Positions 7,677 through 7,923 of a stretch of DNA of 7,923 nt are shown here, in pieces. The notes beneath the pieces are model-generated. The model searched no databases. It was not told the origin of the DNA and saw only the letters and a program-made list of their open reading frames with translations. Numbering within the stretch: position 1 is the stretch's first letter; each line of letters opens with the position of its first letter. The stretch is from positions 4,726-12,648 of the forward strand of contig JACPSV010000143.1 of assembly GCA_016193115.1 (NCBI GenBank), read 5' to 3'. The stretch is from Elusimicrobiota bacterium. Its GTDB lineage: Bacteria > Elusimicrobiota > Elusimicrobia > 2-02-FULL-39-32. The position numbers and the translations under genes are program-made.

Positions 7677-7923
7677 TCCGCTATTTCAAAAATGTTTATC
7701 AGGTTTCTAAATCTCTCGTACAGGGGATGATGGTGACGGGGAGCTGGTTCTTTAAGCCGGCCGTCACCGTACAGTTCCCAAGAGAGAAATTGACCACGCC
7801 TGAGCGGTTTCGGGGAGCGCTCACGTTCGATAAAGATACCTGCACCGCTTGTAACCTCTGTGTGAAAGCCTGTCCAACCGCTTGTATCTCCTTAGATCCC
7901 GCGGTGGACCCGGTCAGCAAGAA
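7673..7923 (+). CDS. nuoI: NADH-quinone oxidoreductase subunit I (NuoI), 5' part, cut by the window edge
   Basis: Ferredoxin-like subunit that carries two [4Fe-4S] clusters (N6a, N6b) in the peripheral arm and passes electrons toward NuoB. The first 83 codons are present and the gene continues past the right edge. After an amphipathic N-terminus come FFKPAVTVQFP (26-36) and TPERFRGAL (42-50), as in NuoI. The first cluster motif follows, C57-x2-C60-x2-C63-x3-C67-P, with an extra Cys71 in PTACI. The second motif would lie outside the window. The GTG at 7673 overlaps the nuoH stop as GTGA, in the same style as the other junctions, and gives the normal distance to the first Cys. ATG 7727 is possible but would remove the N-terminal helix. 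Confidence 0.93.
   Translation, partial: MIRYFKNVYQVSKSLVQGMMVTGSWFFKPAVTVQFPREKLTTPERFRGALTFDKDTCTACNLCVKACPTACISLDPAVDPVSK

Overview
The window is wholly coding on the + strand and looks like a chromosomal core-metabolism segment of a menaquinone- or ubiquinone-respiring Gram-negative-type bacterium. By eye the base composition is balanced. There are no mobile elements, tRNAs, rRNAs or CRISPR repeats, and no gene-free stretch over 300 bases. I cannot name the phylum. A type III glutamine synthetase, a short bacterial histone-fold protein and a complex I operon without E/F/G between D and H would fit several groups, such as Bdellovibrionota, Leptospirae or uncultured candidate phyla, but none is proven here.

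Region 1 (1-2897) handles nitrogen or sulfur assimilation. It holds the C-terminal part of a siroheme/[4Fe-4S] nitrite/sulfite reductase, followed 9 bases later by a complete 720-aa type III glutamine synthetase (glnN). The two look co-transcribed. If the reductase acts on nitrite, its ammonium would feed the synthetase.

Region 2 (2898-3250) is the most interesting part. A near-consensus sigma70-type promoter (TTGACA, 17-base spacer, TAGAAT) drives a 59-aa gene that is easy to miss because of its size. Its product reads as a single-domain bacterial histone: an N-terminal helix, a long central helix, then the loop-2 signature KKTLGAED, which resembles archaeal histone RKT...ED. It is followed at 3223-3242 by a perfect 8-bp stem with a GAAA loop and a T-rich tail. 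This could be an attenuator or weak terminator, so the histone may be a small, strongly transcribed unit of its own.

Region 3 (about 3096-7923) is a tightly packed respiratory operon: a UbiE/MenG-type quinone methyltransferase, then nuoA, nuoB, nuoC, nuoD, nuoH and the start of nuoI. Stop and start codons overlap at B/C (TAATG), C/D (11 bases), D/H (TGATG) and H/I (GTGA). The methyltransferase finishes the quinone and complex I reduces it, so the grouping makes functional sense. The NADH-dehydrogenase module genes (nuoE, F, G) are absent from their usual place between D and H. The methyltransferase has no convincing start codon, and its open frame overlaps the histone gene.
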